Shown here piece by piece: positions 23,401-37,812 of a stretch of 64,000 bases of DNA. Within the stretch, counting starts at the first letter, position 1, and every line of letters begins with the position of its first letter. The DNA comes from Diphasiastrum complanatum. Its lineage: Eukaryota > Streptophyta > Lycopodiopsida > Lycopodiales > Lycopodiaceae. Below the pieces are notes generated by a model. The model worked only from the letters and a program-made list of their open reading frames with translations, was not told the DNA's origin and ran no database searches. The stretch is taken from assembly GCA_029204225.1 (NCBI GenBank), contig CM055109.1, forward strand, positions 36,928,991-36,992,990, given 5' to 3'. Both the position numbers and the translations under genes were made by a program.

Positions 23401-26400
23401 ACATTCGAAGAAGCTATTGACGGACCAAATAAAGATCGTTGGATTCAAGCAATGGAGGACGAAATGTCATCCATGTATAAGAACAATGTATGGACACTTG
23501 CACCTGTACCTGCTAGAAGGAAACCAGTCAAATGCAAGTGGATCTACAAGATCAAAAAAGGTCCTGATGGAGAAAACATCAGATTCAAAGCGAGGCTGGT
23601 GGCGAAAGGTTTTTCACAGAAATATGGGATTGACTACACTGATACATTCTCACCAGTAGTCAAACACACATCAATTCGCTTGTTATTCGCTTATGCCGTG
23701 GCTCATGATCTCAAAATCCATATAGTGGATGAGAAAAGTGCTTTCTTGGATGCAGAATTTCATGGATCAACCACTTGGCTTTGTAAGCCAGGAATATCCA
23801 GAATACGGATGTCACATGAATGAAAGTATCTATGGTCTGAAACAGGCAGCAAGACAATGGTCTAGAAAGAAGGACGAAGCACTACGTTATTTAGGCTTCA
23901 AACCTTTATTCGCTGAATTGAATGTCAAAGATGAAATTATTATTCTAGCTGTTTATGTTGACGATACTCTAATTTTCTCAAGAAAAGATGAGTTAATTTC
24001 AGATGTCAAAAGAAACATTTCTGAAATATTCGAGATCGCTGACCTAGGAGAAGCAAGAATCTATCTAGGTTTGCAGATCGAAAGAGACTTTGAAGGTGGT
24101 AAGTTCTATCTTCACCAACAAAAGTATACTCTGAAAATAATTGAAGATTTCAACATGCTCGAATGCAAAGGCATGCATACTTTCATGATACCTGGAACAA
24201 TACTGAGCAAGGCAGATTGTCCGCAGACTCTCGAAGAAGAGAAGCGAATGGCCAAGACACCCTATCGCAGGCTGATTGGATCATTATTATATCTTGCAGA
24301 CAACACCAGACCTGATATAGCATTCGCAGTATACTGGTTGAGCCAATTTAATCAGAACCCAAGATCGTTACATTGGAAGTTAGCAAAAAGAGTAGTGCAA
24401 TATCTCCAAGAAACGAAAGACTATGGACTGTGTTACTCGAAGGAAGCTGGATTTCACATCGAATCTTACAGTGACGCAAGCTGGGCATCCATGAAGGATG
24501 ATAGCAAAAGCATTTCAGGAGGTTGTACACTAGCATCTGGCGCAACCATACTCTGGATAAGCAAGAAGCAAACAACAGTAGCTCAATCTTCCTGTGAGAC
24601 CGAATATGTAGCAGCAGCTAAGATGACAAATGAGCTGATTTGGATCAAACAGATGTTAGAAGGATTTGATAAATATATTTCTGAACCTTATGTCTTGTTA
24701 ATGGATAACACTTTAGCAATCTATCTTACGAAAGATCCTGTATTTCACTCGAAAACAAAGCACATAGCTATCAAGTATCATGTTATTCGGGACTTATTGT
24801 CGCGAAATATTCGCGAACAGAATTAATTTGACCCTAGAAACCAGAACGTTGTTGAATATCAACCGTCAAAACGAATTGGATTCTGTTAGAGAGGAGCATG
24901 CATGCATCACGAGAGAGCTCAGCCCCATACGACATGCCTGGGCCACATATGGTTGTTGCTCTATTCTATCGGATGGGTGATAATAGGCGCATGCCCTTGG
25001 TTTCATGTCCGCTAGGCATTGTATTTCTCAAGGGTGTGGATGCTTCCCGAGATGGCTCTGTTGAGTCGGGAGAGTTTATCTATGAGCATATACATGCAGC
25101 AGTCATCGAGGCGGGGGCACAACATGTGGTGCAGGTGGTTACCGGCAATGCCAACAACTGTGTGCCTATGGCTAAGCTTTTGGAGTCTGGAGAGGTACTA
25201 TCCTGCTATGGTATGGACCCCGTGTGCAACACACTATATCAATCTTTTGATGCATGACATAGGAGGCCTCCCTCGGGTTTCCACCGTCACATCTAGTGCC
25301 ATCTTCCTGGTCACATCTTGTAACCAGGAAGGGCCCTCGCCATGTTTAGGACATATAGACCACTAGATCTAAAGAAGCCAGCACCCACACGCTTTGCCTA
25401 CCACTTCTTCGTGTTGGAGCGGTTGCTTCGGGTTCAACCTGCATTGCGCTAGATGGCAGCCACCCATGAGTTCACATAGTGGCATTGTAGCAGTGAGCCG
25501 ACTGGACTTAGGTTCCAGAGGATTGTTTGTGGAGATGATTTCTGGTGATAGGCTGAGCGATTGGTTGAGGTCCTGCAGCCAGTGTACCATGTGATGAGGT
25601 TGGTGGATCGAGAGGGTTCTACACTCGGCTCGGCCACATTTACGACTTTATGGACAAGATTGGATAGACCCCCTCATCGACTGCTTTTTGATGAGCTTGG
25701 TATATATTTTTTGTAATCTGTTTGGTACATTTGTTTTGTAAAAGCTTTTAGCATTGTTGAGTTGTTTTTCCTACAATACAGTGATTACTTTTTTGGTTTC
25801 TGTAAGATGTTGGCTAAATCAAGGAAGTGGCTTGATGTAATGAATAGATAGAACATAAGAGATTATCTTAGATTCATATCATAATCAGAAGCTCGCTACA
25901 ATAGAATGATAGAGGAGGGCATAGCTCCTCATCATATGATATTAGCCTAACTCTAACTTAGGTAAAAGCATAAAGCTTAACCTAAATCTAGACCTTCTAC
26001 TTGTTGAATGCCAAGTCTTATACTTGCCAAAGTATTGTGTCCTAATTAGTCTTCTAGCTCGCTACTACATGCATAGATCTATAGCTAACCTAAATAACAT
26101 AGGCCCCTAAAATAGCTTGCAAGCATGGCCTATTAACATTAGGGTAAAATCAATATCAATTTCTAATAAATTGATCTTTTAACGAATAGTGGGCAACCTT
26201 GCAAACCAAGTATTTCTTAGGCGGATTTGAAGTCTTTGTTCTTTGAGATTGCATATGTACATTGTGTCTAGCATGATCGAATGGCCTGGTTTGCTAACTG
26301 TAGACACATAATCAAGACTAGCTTATAGTTGTAGTCTTGTAAAATATCTATTGATGGTCAACAACAAGAATTTGTCAAAATGCATCTTGATAAGATTTTT

Positions 26401-27022
26401 ATAGAACAAAATATTTGCTAAAGAGTCTGCATTTGTAAATACGAAGCAAATTTGTTGTATCGGGTTGAATTTAGGCTAGCCCAACTTCAAAGCCAATGAT
26501 GGAGTTCAAGAAAAAGCTTCCAGCTTTCAAGTTGAAAAGCGAGATCCTTCAAGCAGTTGCAAAGAGCCAGGTATGTTTTGGTAAGGGATGTATGAAGTTG
26601 AAGTATTGTTGCATCTAGAAATATGTGTCTCTTCCTATTGTATTTTATGCTTTAGATGTACATTCAGTATCTGCAGTTCAATATAGCTACATATTTTGAC
26701 TCTTTGATCTTCATATACACGTTAAAAAATAATGTTCATATGCCTTTCTGCACGTGACCTACACATTGTGCAATAACAACATAAGTAGAGAGTTTTTAGG
26801 ATTTAGTCCACGCTTTGCATGGCTGATGATTGCATGTCTCGTTTTGTTATGTTCAACATTATTCTCAATACACATATGCATTACGTGCATATATAGATAT
26901 AACTCCGGAGCCCTAAAAAAAGAAATTATTGATTTAAGTGTGAACTATTGGATTGTGTATGATCATATGACTTGAGTGATGCAGATCAATAATATTATAG
27001 ATGCAAGTTATAAACTCTTAAC

Positions 27023-27103
<81 letters not shown>

Positions 27104-30100
27104 TTGATGGTATCAAAGTTATAAAGTAAGTTTTATGTTGATTCTTGCCTCTTGTAAAGAATTTTGTACATTTGGCTCTCCGAGAGTCACTTACTCAAAT
27201 TCTATAATTTCTGAAAAAAATTCTTGTGATTGACTCTCTCATGGTCCAATTAAGTTTGTGTCACCATATTAGAGTCCGAACCATACTTTGGGTCCTTTTA
27301 GGATCAAGGGCTTTTTGGTTAGTTTCGTGAAAGACTTTCGGTGTGAGAGGGAGTCAAGTTGTGTTACTTCAAGAAGTCGCAGGCTCTTGATGGCATGCTA
27401 TTGCCAGTGGACTTTCGAGTGTAACAAGTGGACCTATTTAGGTGCCTCAGCACTTTACACAACCCTGTTAAACAAACGAGGGGTGTGGTCAACACTAATT
27501 TTGTACTCGGACCAATGACCTTCAGGAGGGCCTGGTCTTAAACAATTGCATGACTACTCAAAATATAATGTATGGCTCTCCTACTATCAACACTTCAAAC
27601 GTTTGCTCTTCCATCCTTTTACCCCTTTGTTTTGCTAGTAGAAATGGTACAAGTCGTAGAGAAAGGTTTCACTTTTTGTCCATATGTAATTTGAATAAAC
27701 ATAATATTGGAGAAGGTCCTATTAAATGGTCTATTTTTAAGTCTTTGCTTGTTAATGCTCATTATACGAATAAACATATCAGAATTTTGAATCGCCTTAG
27801 ATGTCTTAGAGAAAAACATGTGCATACCTCTATGCCTCTTAGCCCAGTCCATACTACCCCCCAAGTAATCTATGTCATTTATAACATACAAAGTAGTAGT
27901 ATGGTATATGTTGACCAAACTTTTTGGTTTGCTTTTGTATTTTTTCAAAAACATGTTCGAGAAGCTAGAAGAGTACATAGCTCTAAGTTTCCTAAAGAAG
28001 AGTTTAAACCTTTGTCTACTGCTATAGCCAAATGTGAAACTTTTCTAATTCTAAAGAGTTTTTCAAGGTAGCGTGGCTTCGTGAACTTCTTGGATGAGAA
28101 CTCTTCAGTCCTTTTTTCTGAGAGGTTATAATCTTGAGGGTAAGTCCAAGTTATGAAAGAGTAGAAGCTTTGCCAAAAAACTTCCATGTTGTGGAGAACC
28201 CACCCTAAATCTAAGGCGCGGGCACGGGGGCCCGCAAATTAATTTTCTATTTTGATTTTTATTTTGATTTTCATTATTTCTATTTTTCAGTTTGAAAAAC
28301 AAAAAAAAGGAGTAGAGCCAAACGCAATCAAAGCAACTTCCTGGAGCTCGTTTTCACCCTTGTTTTTACAAGGCTACATGTTGTTTTTCCCCACTCCACA
28401 CGTGTTTCCAAAAAAAAATTTCAAAAAAAAATAAAAATTGCAACATTTGGAATCAGAATGCTGCAAAATTCCGGAACTGTTTTGGAACGCTCGTTCCGAA
28501 ACACAGCATTTCAGAACGGGACGCATCTATGATTAGGGGTAACAAAAACACATTACACCCCCCCTTAATGTTTACATTGTTACTAACAACTATGCATAGG
28601 ATAGATATGAACATATATCCTCCATGACACTCAGGTGATGAAGAATTACGATCATCTGAACTCAATATCTTCAGTACTTGATATAGACCTTCATATGTTG
28701 ATCCTTTGATATGAACCTACTTCATACGACTTCCCAATTTTTTGCTTTTGTCTTCATGTCTGTTAGTGCATATGTATGACCTCCATGAATGCAACATATC
28801 ACTTGATTCTTTGACTCTCCTTGGATTAAATAATATTGCTCGCCCCTGAATTAAATAATGTTTGCTGTAACTTTGAGAACTTTGTTGCTTGAAGACTGAC
28901 TCCCTTCGTCTTTTTGAATATCTTCCAAGTCAAGATCTCACCAACATCTGTAACGAAAATATAACTCTTTGATTACCATAGCGTCATCACAACAATAAAA
29001 AATAAGAAATGGATCTACAATTGTCACACAAATGCTCTCCAAATCTTTTGTATCACAAACGTGTACTTCATAAGTTGTTAGCTACACTGGTGTTGATTTC
29101 TGCATTGATTTCACTTCAATTCTCCTAGTACTCTCCTAAGATACCACCTGTGATAGACTTAGTTATCTGCTTCCCCAGATGTTCATCTTAATACCACATA
29201 ACAACCAATCTCTAACAATGATACAACTAGTATGTCATCCATAGACCAGACAAAATTTGCAACTAATAGATTATCTCCAATAGAAAAATGTAAAGTATGC
29301 AATACTTCCTCCTGATACTTGCTCCTCAAATACCTTCTCACACAAAGTACTTGATACTACCTTCTCCATGGAATCTCCCACCTCTACCTCACACAGAGCG
29401 TCACTTGCCTCAACATTCCTTTCTAGCTTAGAAAGTAACCCTCAATACAAGATCTATTTCATCACTGCTTATGTGAGGTTGATCAAGAGTGTGTTCCAAC
29501 ACTATGCAATCTTTCTCAAAATCTTGTTCAAGATATCCCTACACAAAAAACAATTATCCATGATGATAAACAAGTGGAGATAGAAAGATCCTCTTCACCT
29601 TGAAGAAAACTTGCTTCACATAAGAAGACTTAATATTGGCTTTCTAAGGCTAATCAGTAACCTGTTGATTCAACAAATGAATCTCGTTGTTTTTCTTGAG
29701 GCTAAGCAACAACCTTCCCAGTTAATTCTCAAAGGCCAATCAAGAACCTTAGCTTGCAAATCTTATTGGAAACAACTGAATCTACCACATGACAGATCAT
29801 GAACTCAGATAGGTTCAAGAACTTGATGAAAACATTTTTATAAGGGAAACTTTTCTTCACCTTAATCTAGACCCTCATGGTAGAATTGATCTTTAAAACA
29901 TAATGATTTCAATAGAAATTTGGAACTACCACATAAATAAATAACTATAGATAACTACCACATAAATTGGCTACTATGACTTGGATAGAAACTAAACAAT
30001 TCAAATAACAACAAGACACTTTGGGTCTTTGTACTAGGATTGATATCGATACAAACCTTTGAATTGCTCCCTGGTAACTTTGTCTTTCTCAAACTGATAT

Positions 30101-33100
30101 GAAGTAGAATCATAATTTGCTTATTGTGTCCACGTATACCAAAAAAACATGTTGATGAACCAAACTCCCTTCTGGAGTTCCACTTGGTTTCTGAACTGAA
30201 CTTCCCGCATAGCTTGTTGCAGCTGCCACCTTTATATAAGGTAAAAGCACCCAACACCTATCTATAGCAAAACTTGTGCTCCAAATCAAGCACTAGAATC
30301 TTGAACTTGAGTCTAACTAAATTCTGACTTGACTTTACTATATATAGGTAAAGGCCCCTAGAATTAGCACGCAAGCATGACCCAATATCCCTAATTAACC
30401 CTAGATGACAACATTAGGGGTAACAATGTGAACATTTACTAACACTTGGAGCCTTCGTATAGAAACCATTCAGAGTCCCTTAAGAAGAATTTCTTAAAAA
30501 ATTATTTTGGCCAACATCCTCCTAAAGTTGAACAGTTTGCTTTCAAATTTTCCATTGACCAAGCAAAAACATTGAAATATTTGCAAAGAAGCTCGACATA
30601 TTGTCGAAGCTCTTCTTCAAATAAAAACTTTGATATTGTTAATATTTTATTTGGTGCAACTTCGACAGAAACTGAGGTATAACTTTCTGAAATTTTTATT
30701 TTTCCAGCATCTTATGTTGGCATGTCTAGTTTTTGCATAAGTTTCTTCTATTTTCGAATTTATTGCATCATTTTTTGGCATGTTAAATTATGGCATCACT
30801 TTTGACATCTTTGTTTTGCAAAATCACTGTCCAACATTTCCATTTCATACTGCATTTTTAGCATGCAACATCATTTTTTGCCAATAGCAAGGACACGGTT
30901 TTTTGTGATTGAGAGAGTTATGGATAGTTGAATGGGGCAATAAGGACAACAACATAGAAAACGATACCTTGTAGACTTTACAGGTATAAGTTCTCACACA
31001 TCCAATGCCCCAATATTAGGGTGATCAACTAAAGGAGGAATGAATTTCAAACCTTAATCACGTTTCCATCCAAAAGTGTACAAAAGGAGTGATGTTTAGG
31101 ATTTCAAGAGTGTACATGGGCTTTTGAGCCTCCTCTTCAGGCAATGAATAACTGAAATCATAGGTTGCTGGTATAGAACAGAGTTAGCCAGGCATGCAAT
31201 AGTTGGACATTTATTGAGGAAATTGCTCATCAGTTTCGAGTTTAGATAGTTCTTTGTTTCACTTTGAGCCGCCCTGCCAGCAGATACTCATACTTAGATG
31301 TAAATTTCACTGTTTTTGGGATCGTACAATAGATATCAATATATCGCAACTGGATTGTGAGCAAGTTTGTAATCTTCCTATTCGTGGTTGAGAGTTAACA
31401 TTATGGAAAACCAATTAGGTAGTACATTATGGAAATCCGATTAGGCAGGCTTTTCTGTAGGGTTGTAAGATTGATGGTTTTCTCATAATTTGAGAACATG
31501 AAATTCTGGATAATAGTAGTAGGATCCAACCCGAAACCCAAAATCCAGCTAAACAGTATATCCATTTTCCCAAGTATGCAATATGGGGATGCCAGAAGAA
31601 GGAAATGTCAGAATTTGTGATGCAAATAGTCCTACTAGCACTCACACAAAACCAAGCATAAAGAGAATTCAGATCATAGGAGAATTGAGCAATGCTCTAG
31701 CATAATGGAATTGAATAGAATAATTGTGGTGGGGCGCCAACCTACTTAAATAGATTCTCTAATCAATGAGAAAAGCTAAGACCCTAAAGCAAATAGTAAA
31801 AGAGCAAAAGCTAATTGCTATAACTACTACCTATATTGGGTAAAGTCCCAAGATGAATTTCTAAGTACTAAATAGATCCTAATTTAGTTGTAGTGCGCCC
31901 ACCTACATGCATAAGCCTTAAAAACGAATTTACTATAAATAGATTGGCCCCTAAAAATAGCATGCAAGCATGGCCAAACTATCATTAAGGGGTATCAAAA
32001 TAAACATTAATTCCTAACACTCCCCCTTAATGTTCACTTTTATCTATTATCCTAGAAGTTCTCTAAACTTCTGAAATTTTTCTTTGCCAAGATCTTTGGT
32101 AAAGACATCTACAACTTGCTCTTCCGTAGGGCAATAGATAAGCTCCACTTCATCACTTTGAGTTTTCTCTCTGATGAAGTGTTGTTATACTTCAATATGC
32201 TTTGTCTTGCTGTGAAAAATTGGATTTTTCGCCAATTTAATACAACTTTGATTGTCGCATTGAAGTACCGTAGGTGTTGTACCATATGTAGATTTTGTAG
32301 AATCCTTTGCAACCATATTGCTTCACATGCTGCACTCGTAGTAGCTCGATATTTAGCCTCTGTAGATGATAAAGCAATAGTATGCTGCTTCTTTGAACTC
32401 CAAGAGATAGCACCAGAACCAAGACTAAAAACATAACCTGTAGTATATCTTCGGTCTTCCGCATCTCCAGCCCAATCAGCATCCACATATCCCTGTAATT
32501 TCAAATCATCCTGTCTACCATAGAGAATACCAAATCTCAAAGTGCCCGGGATATATCTGAGTATTCGCTTAGCAGCTTTCCAATGAATCTACTTAGGCTT
32601 AGCCATAAACTGACTAACCATACTCACAGGATAAGCAGTATCTGGTCTTGTAGTAGTTAGATAGATTAAGCTTCCAACAAGCTTTCTATATAACGTCTCA
32701 TCTACATCCTGATCTTCCTCAGCTTTAGTAAGCTTACATCTACTATCATATGGTGTAGAGATAGGCTTGCACTCTAACATATTGAACTTTTGAAGAAGTA
32801 AGATTGAGTCCTCATAGGACCACACAAATCTGTTTGAACAAGTTCTAGAACATTTTTTGCCCTGAATGTACTAGGCAAAAAAATTTCTTCATATGACAGC
32901 CTCACAAACCTTGTGATCAGAAACGACTTGAGGTAAACCTGTAACCATGTTAAATTTCCTCAAGACTTGTAGACTTTTGTAATTCAGATGTCCAAACCTC
33001 TCGTGCCATAACTTACTCATTGATCCAATATCCGCAACATTTGCATGATGATCCACCACCTGATCCTGAAGTTTGTACAACCGCCCTGCAAGTATGCCCT

Positions 33101-36100
33101 CAGCTACTACTTCATTATTTTTCCTCTTGATGAGACACCGCTGTTCATCAAACTGCACCACCATGTGTTGGTTTGCAATAGCCGTATTGAGAGTAAGTTT
33201 TTCTTGATTCTTGGTACATAAAGCACATCCTTTATGTTTCCAATCTTCCCTGAAGGTAATTGTACTTGTACTTTTCCAACTTCCTTGATATCATATGTGT
33301 AGTTGTCTCCCAACTTCACATTTGACCCATCATCTAATTTTTGAAAATTAGATAGCCAGTCTCGCCTAGGTGTCATGTGCTTCGAAGCTCCTGAATCAAT
33401 AAACCAATAGTTTTCTTCCTTCGAGAAGCCACCACCAGAAGATGTCAATGCCGAAAACAACTCATAGTCTTCAAGATCCAAAGCACTTAATTTTGCATTA
33501 GATGTTTAGATAGAATTTAATTTTAAGATTCTAGAAAGAGTGATTGTTGGCAAAGAGTAAAATGATTCATCATTTGAATTTTGTGAGTTTGTTTGTCATT
33601 GCATAAGCTCTTCAAAAATTTCTTGCCATAGATGTCCCAGAAGTATCCTGGAAACACTAATGTGTGATTTTAAACCTGATTCTATTCAATATGAGGGTAC
33701 ATTTGTTTTTGCGTTTGTCATTAAGATCATGATTTTCAGGTGCTGATAGTTTCCGGGGAGACGGGCTGTGGTAAAACAACACAACTACCACAGTTCATAT
33801 TAGAAACAGAAATTGAGGCTGGTCGTGGTTTGAATTGCAACATTATCTGTACACAGCCACGCCGCATATCTACTATATCTGTTGCAGCACGCGTGGCTGC
33901 AGAGAGGGGCGAAGTTCTTGGAGATACTATTGGATTTCAGATCAGACTTGAGGCAAAACGGTCTAAACATACCAGATTGTTGTTCTGCACAACTGGGGTC
34001 CTTCTTCGAAGACTTGTGCGTGTAACACTTTATAGTACTGTTGTGCTCTTTTTAGGATGTTTTCATTGTAACAGGGCTTTGACATTGTGATTGCTTGGTA
34101 TGTTGGTTCTATCTCAAAGATTAATAGGTAAAAGAGGATTTGATATGAAATGTGAAGTGTTCAACTATGTTTCTAAGCAGAGGTTCTGAAATGTTGCTTG
34201 AAAGGGAAGTGTGGTTTTTAGCAGTACAGTTTGATTGAAAGCTCATATTGTTCTATGTAGGTCCAAGACCCTGAGTTGAAAGGTGTTAGCCATGTCATCG
34301 TGGATGAAATACATGAGCGTGGCATGAATGAGGACTTTCTTCTGATTATTTTGCGAGATTTGCTACCACATCGGCCTGATGTTCGTCTTGTGCTCATGAG
34401 TGCAACTATAAATGCGGAAGCTTTCTCTAGCTATTTTGACAATGCACCACTGCTTCATATTCCAGTAAGTTGACGGTTATGCGTATCCTGTTACGCTATG
34501 TTTTATGGCCGGCATGCCATTTATTACTGTCATTAGATCTTAGTGTGTAGAAACCATAGAATTAATGAACCGTTAACGGTTCAGTACGGTTCTGAGAACC
34601 GTACGGTTCACAGAACTTTTATGCAGGAACCGTGTGAACCGTGGAGGTAATTAATTAATTAATTAATTTATTTATTTTTTCAGTGTGGATTCTGGATTAA
34701 CAGGTCTGTGTGGATCAGGTCCAAATCTGTGTCCAAATCAGGTCCAAATCTGTGTCTGTAATAATTTGGTAATTAAATAATTAATTAATTAATTAAATAC
34801 TGGAACCGTACCACGGTTCAATGAACCGTGGTATGGTTCCTTCCACGGTTCCCAGGACCCACGGTTCTGGGAACCGTGGGTTCTATGGTAGAAACAATGA
34901 CTTTTCTTCAAGTGTTTCTTAATCCAAGTTTTAATTTTTTGAAATTGCTATAGATTGTGGTAGTGAATCTATTAATATGCATGTGTGTTAACTTTTATCA
35001 GGGATTTACCTTTCCAGTTAAGGAGTTATTCCTTGAGGATGTTCTTGAAATTACGAGACATGTCATTACCAACGAACAATCAGCTGTTTCCAGTTTTCGA
35101 CATGGGGTGAAGAAAAAGTTACAGGAGAAAAAAAATGATTTCCTGATCAATATATTTGAGGCAAGACCCAATCAAACTGCTGCTTGTATTAGTCTGATGT
35201 TCTTCACGATGAAATCTAGTATCTACTTTGAGCTGATGAAAGATTGTAACAGAAAAGGCAGCCTGTAGGCGTAGACTGAAAGGTAAAGAGTTTTTAGTGA
35301 TTGTTTATGGAGTGATACACCATATAGGCTGCTTAGATGTCACTGCAAACCTCATAGCTGAAATGAAATCTAGTGAGGAAAGGATGCTAGCACATGTTCA
35401 ACCACTAGATTTTACCTTTTGTGAGGAACATAAAAGCCTTTTCAAATTGGCCACACTTATGTTGGAGTAGTGATGAGATATGAGCAGTGCTTTCAAAATT
35501 CTATATCATTTTTGTAATATGGATCTTTTGACTGCATGTATGCTTTTTTGAAGCTTTACCTAATCTCATCATGGACTTCTAAAATTAAATTTCTGAATTT
35601 GGAAATATTCCAATCTCACAAAAAATGTCTTATTCTTGTCAAGGTTGACCCAGACACCCAATTTATGACAAATAATTCTGATATCTATCAGATTTTGTTG
35701 GAGGTTTGGTGACATGTTAGCTAAGAGGACCAAATCGTCCACATAAATATTTTGATGACATTTCAGCGAAGCCCCTACCTTGAATCTGCTCCTTTTAAGC
35801 TTTTTGAAGAGCGCTCATCTATGTAGATACCAAAACATGTGGGACAGAAAAGGCAACCTCGTTTGACACCTACATTGCTGAAAACTTCAATGTCATTCCA
35901 TTGGCTATAGATACCCTAGTCATCACATTGATGTAAAGCAGGCCCATATCACATCCAAGTTCCTTTGGCACTTGTAGTTCTCCAAGGGCTTTCATGATTT
36001 CTTATATGGCACCATTTCAAGGCTTCCCAAAAGTCAACTAAATAACAAAACATATGCTGATTTTTTGCACTCTTTTTTGCAATCATCACCATGTGATCAA

Positions 36101-37749
36101 ATAGCATAGTTACCAGGGAACGAGAGCGAAATGGGAACGGGACCCCTGGGGATGGGAACGTTTTCGAAAACTTAGGAACGTGGGAATGCCACGTCATTAA
36201 ATATAAGTTTGAAACAGTGCTCAGGAAAACCAGCAAAGTGTAGGAATGGAACTGGCCTTATTCAAAAACGAGTATCTTGATACTTTTGATGTGTTTTTAT
36301 ATAGGCATATGAACCCTTTTATGGGTAACAATCAACAAAAAACTGAGAAGCTTCACAAAAAGCAGGTTTTTTAGGAAGTTTTTGCTTTTGCTACTTGGGA
36401 ACGCGTTCCCCCCCCTGGGAACGCCAGGCGTTCCCACTGCTACGGGAACGTTCCCACCTGGGAAGGCGTTCCTGGGAACGCCTGGTTGGTGGGAACGTGG
36501 GGAACACATTCCCAGGGGGTGGGAACGCATGGTAACTAACCATGTCAAATAGTGCCACTGTGAGACTTGCTTCAAATCACAAGTTGTTCAATAACTCGAA
36601 GCCCATCAGATTCCAGCTAACCAATAAGCTCTTTCTCCATTGTGATTCTCCGTGGCTTTGCCAAAGTATGTCAATTCGTAGTGATCCTATAATAGGAGTG
36701 GTTTTGAAGAAGGAAAGATTTATGCCTTTTGACAACTCCTTGGAGGATGACTTCCAGAAGAATTCATTGAGTAATTTCTTGATCTAAGGCATCACTGCTT
36801 TGTTTTTCATCATAAAAGGTTCCTTCTTGTTGTCTTGAGTTTTTTCAATTGCCATGCTTTTTAATCCATCCTTTTTCATGAACTACATGAGAAATCGGTA
36901 GGCTCCACTATAAATGTCCGCCACTTCATGTAGCTTGTTGGCATGATTGAACAAGGTTTCCAGTGTATTATTGTTAGGAATAGTTGTGAGTTTGTCAGAG
37001 AAATCCTTTTGAAGATGTGGTTATCAATTCAGCTACATTCCACCATGCAGATTTATTTCCTCCTCTTCGGTAATTTTTTATAAACTTTTGTTGCAATCTA
37101 TATATACAAGCCTTTCCAATGCAATTGAGATATCCGGAAGTTCCTTTCAAACTTGAAGCAGTAAGATGTTGTCTTTGTAGTGCAATTTAGTCCAAGTCAT
37201 TTCTTCTAGTGATGCTAGGAAATGACCCTTTTTGCTCAAATCCAATTTTGCTTCAAAAGTATGATCCTTTAAACTAACCAGAACAAAATAGTGTGTGTAC
37301 TAGGTCCAAAACTTAGATGCAGCGCGTTTCTGAAACACGGTTCAGAATCGCGGTTTGAAACGCGGTTCAGAAACGCGTTTCGGAAAATTTCCAAAAAATT
37401 TCAGAAACGCGTTTCGGAAAATTTCCAAAAAATTTCAGAAACGTTTTTTTTTTTTCGGGTTTTTTTTGAGCAGTATGGGTGTCAGATGAAAGCTCCAATT
37501 AAGAGCATTATTACTGTGTAGTTTGCCGAATGTTTTGGGTGCAGATGGTCTAGTTTAGGTGCATTAACTCCCACGTTTACGCTAATTAATAAAAAAACAT
37601 AATGCCCCAAAATCCTCCCTCCTCTCTCTCTCTCTCATTATCTCTCTCAGATCCAACAAACTAAACAAAAATGCTGAATCATGCTAAAAAAAAACCATGT
37701 TGAATCATTCTGAACCATACTGCATCGTACTGAACCTTTTTCAACCATA

Positions 37750-37812
<63 letters not shown>

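Larger units (their letters stand above)
20929..24797 (+). mobile_element. Ty1-copia element D internal region, relatively young
   Basis: The order is intact: primer site, gag, zinc knuckle, protease, pre-integrase (21011-22390), integrase core (22460-22732), integrase end and RT first half (22687-23823), RT second half and RNase H (23729-24797). Only about three breaks separate it from one polyprotein, so it is the least decayed Copia here. The 3' LTR survives only as a 91-bp remnant (24798-24888). It lies in helicase intron 3 on the same strand as the gene. Confidence 0.88.

Noticed and set aside
30446-30682. A possible extra exon ending at GAG|GTATAA
   Set aside because: The neighbouring helicase exons (26480-26570 and 33740-34015) are contiguous in the family, so no exon is missing there. 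The product is unrecognised.
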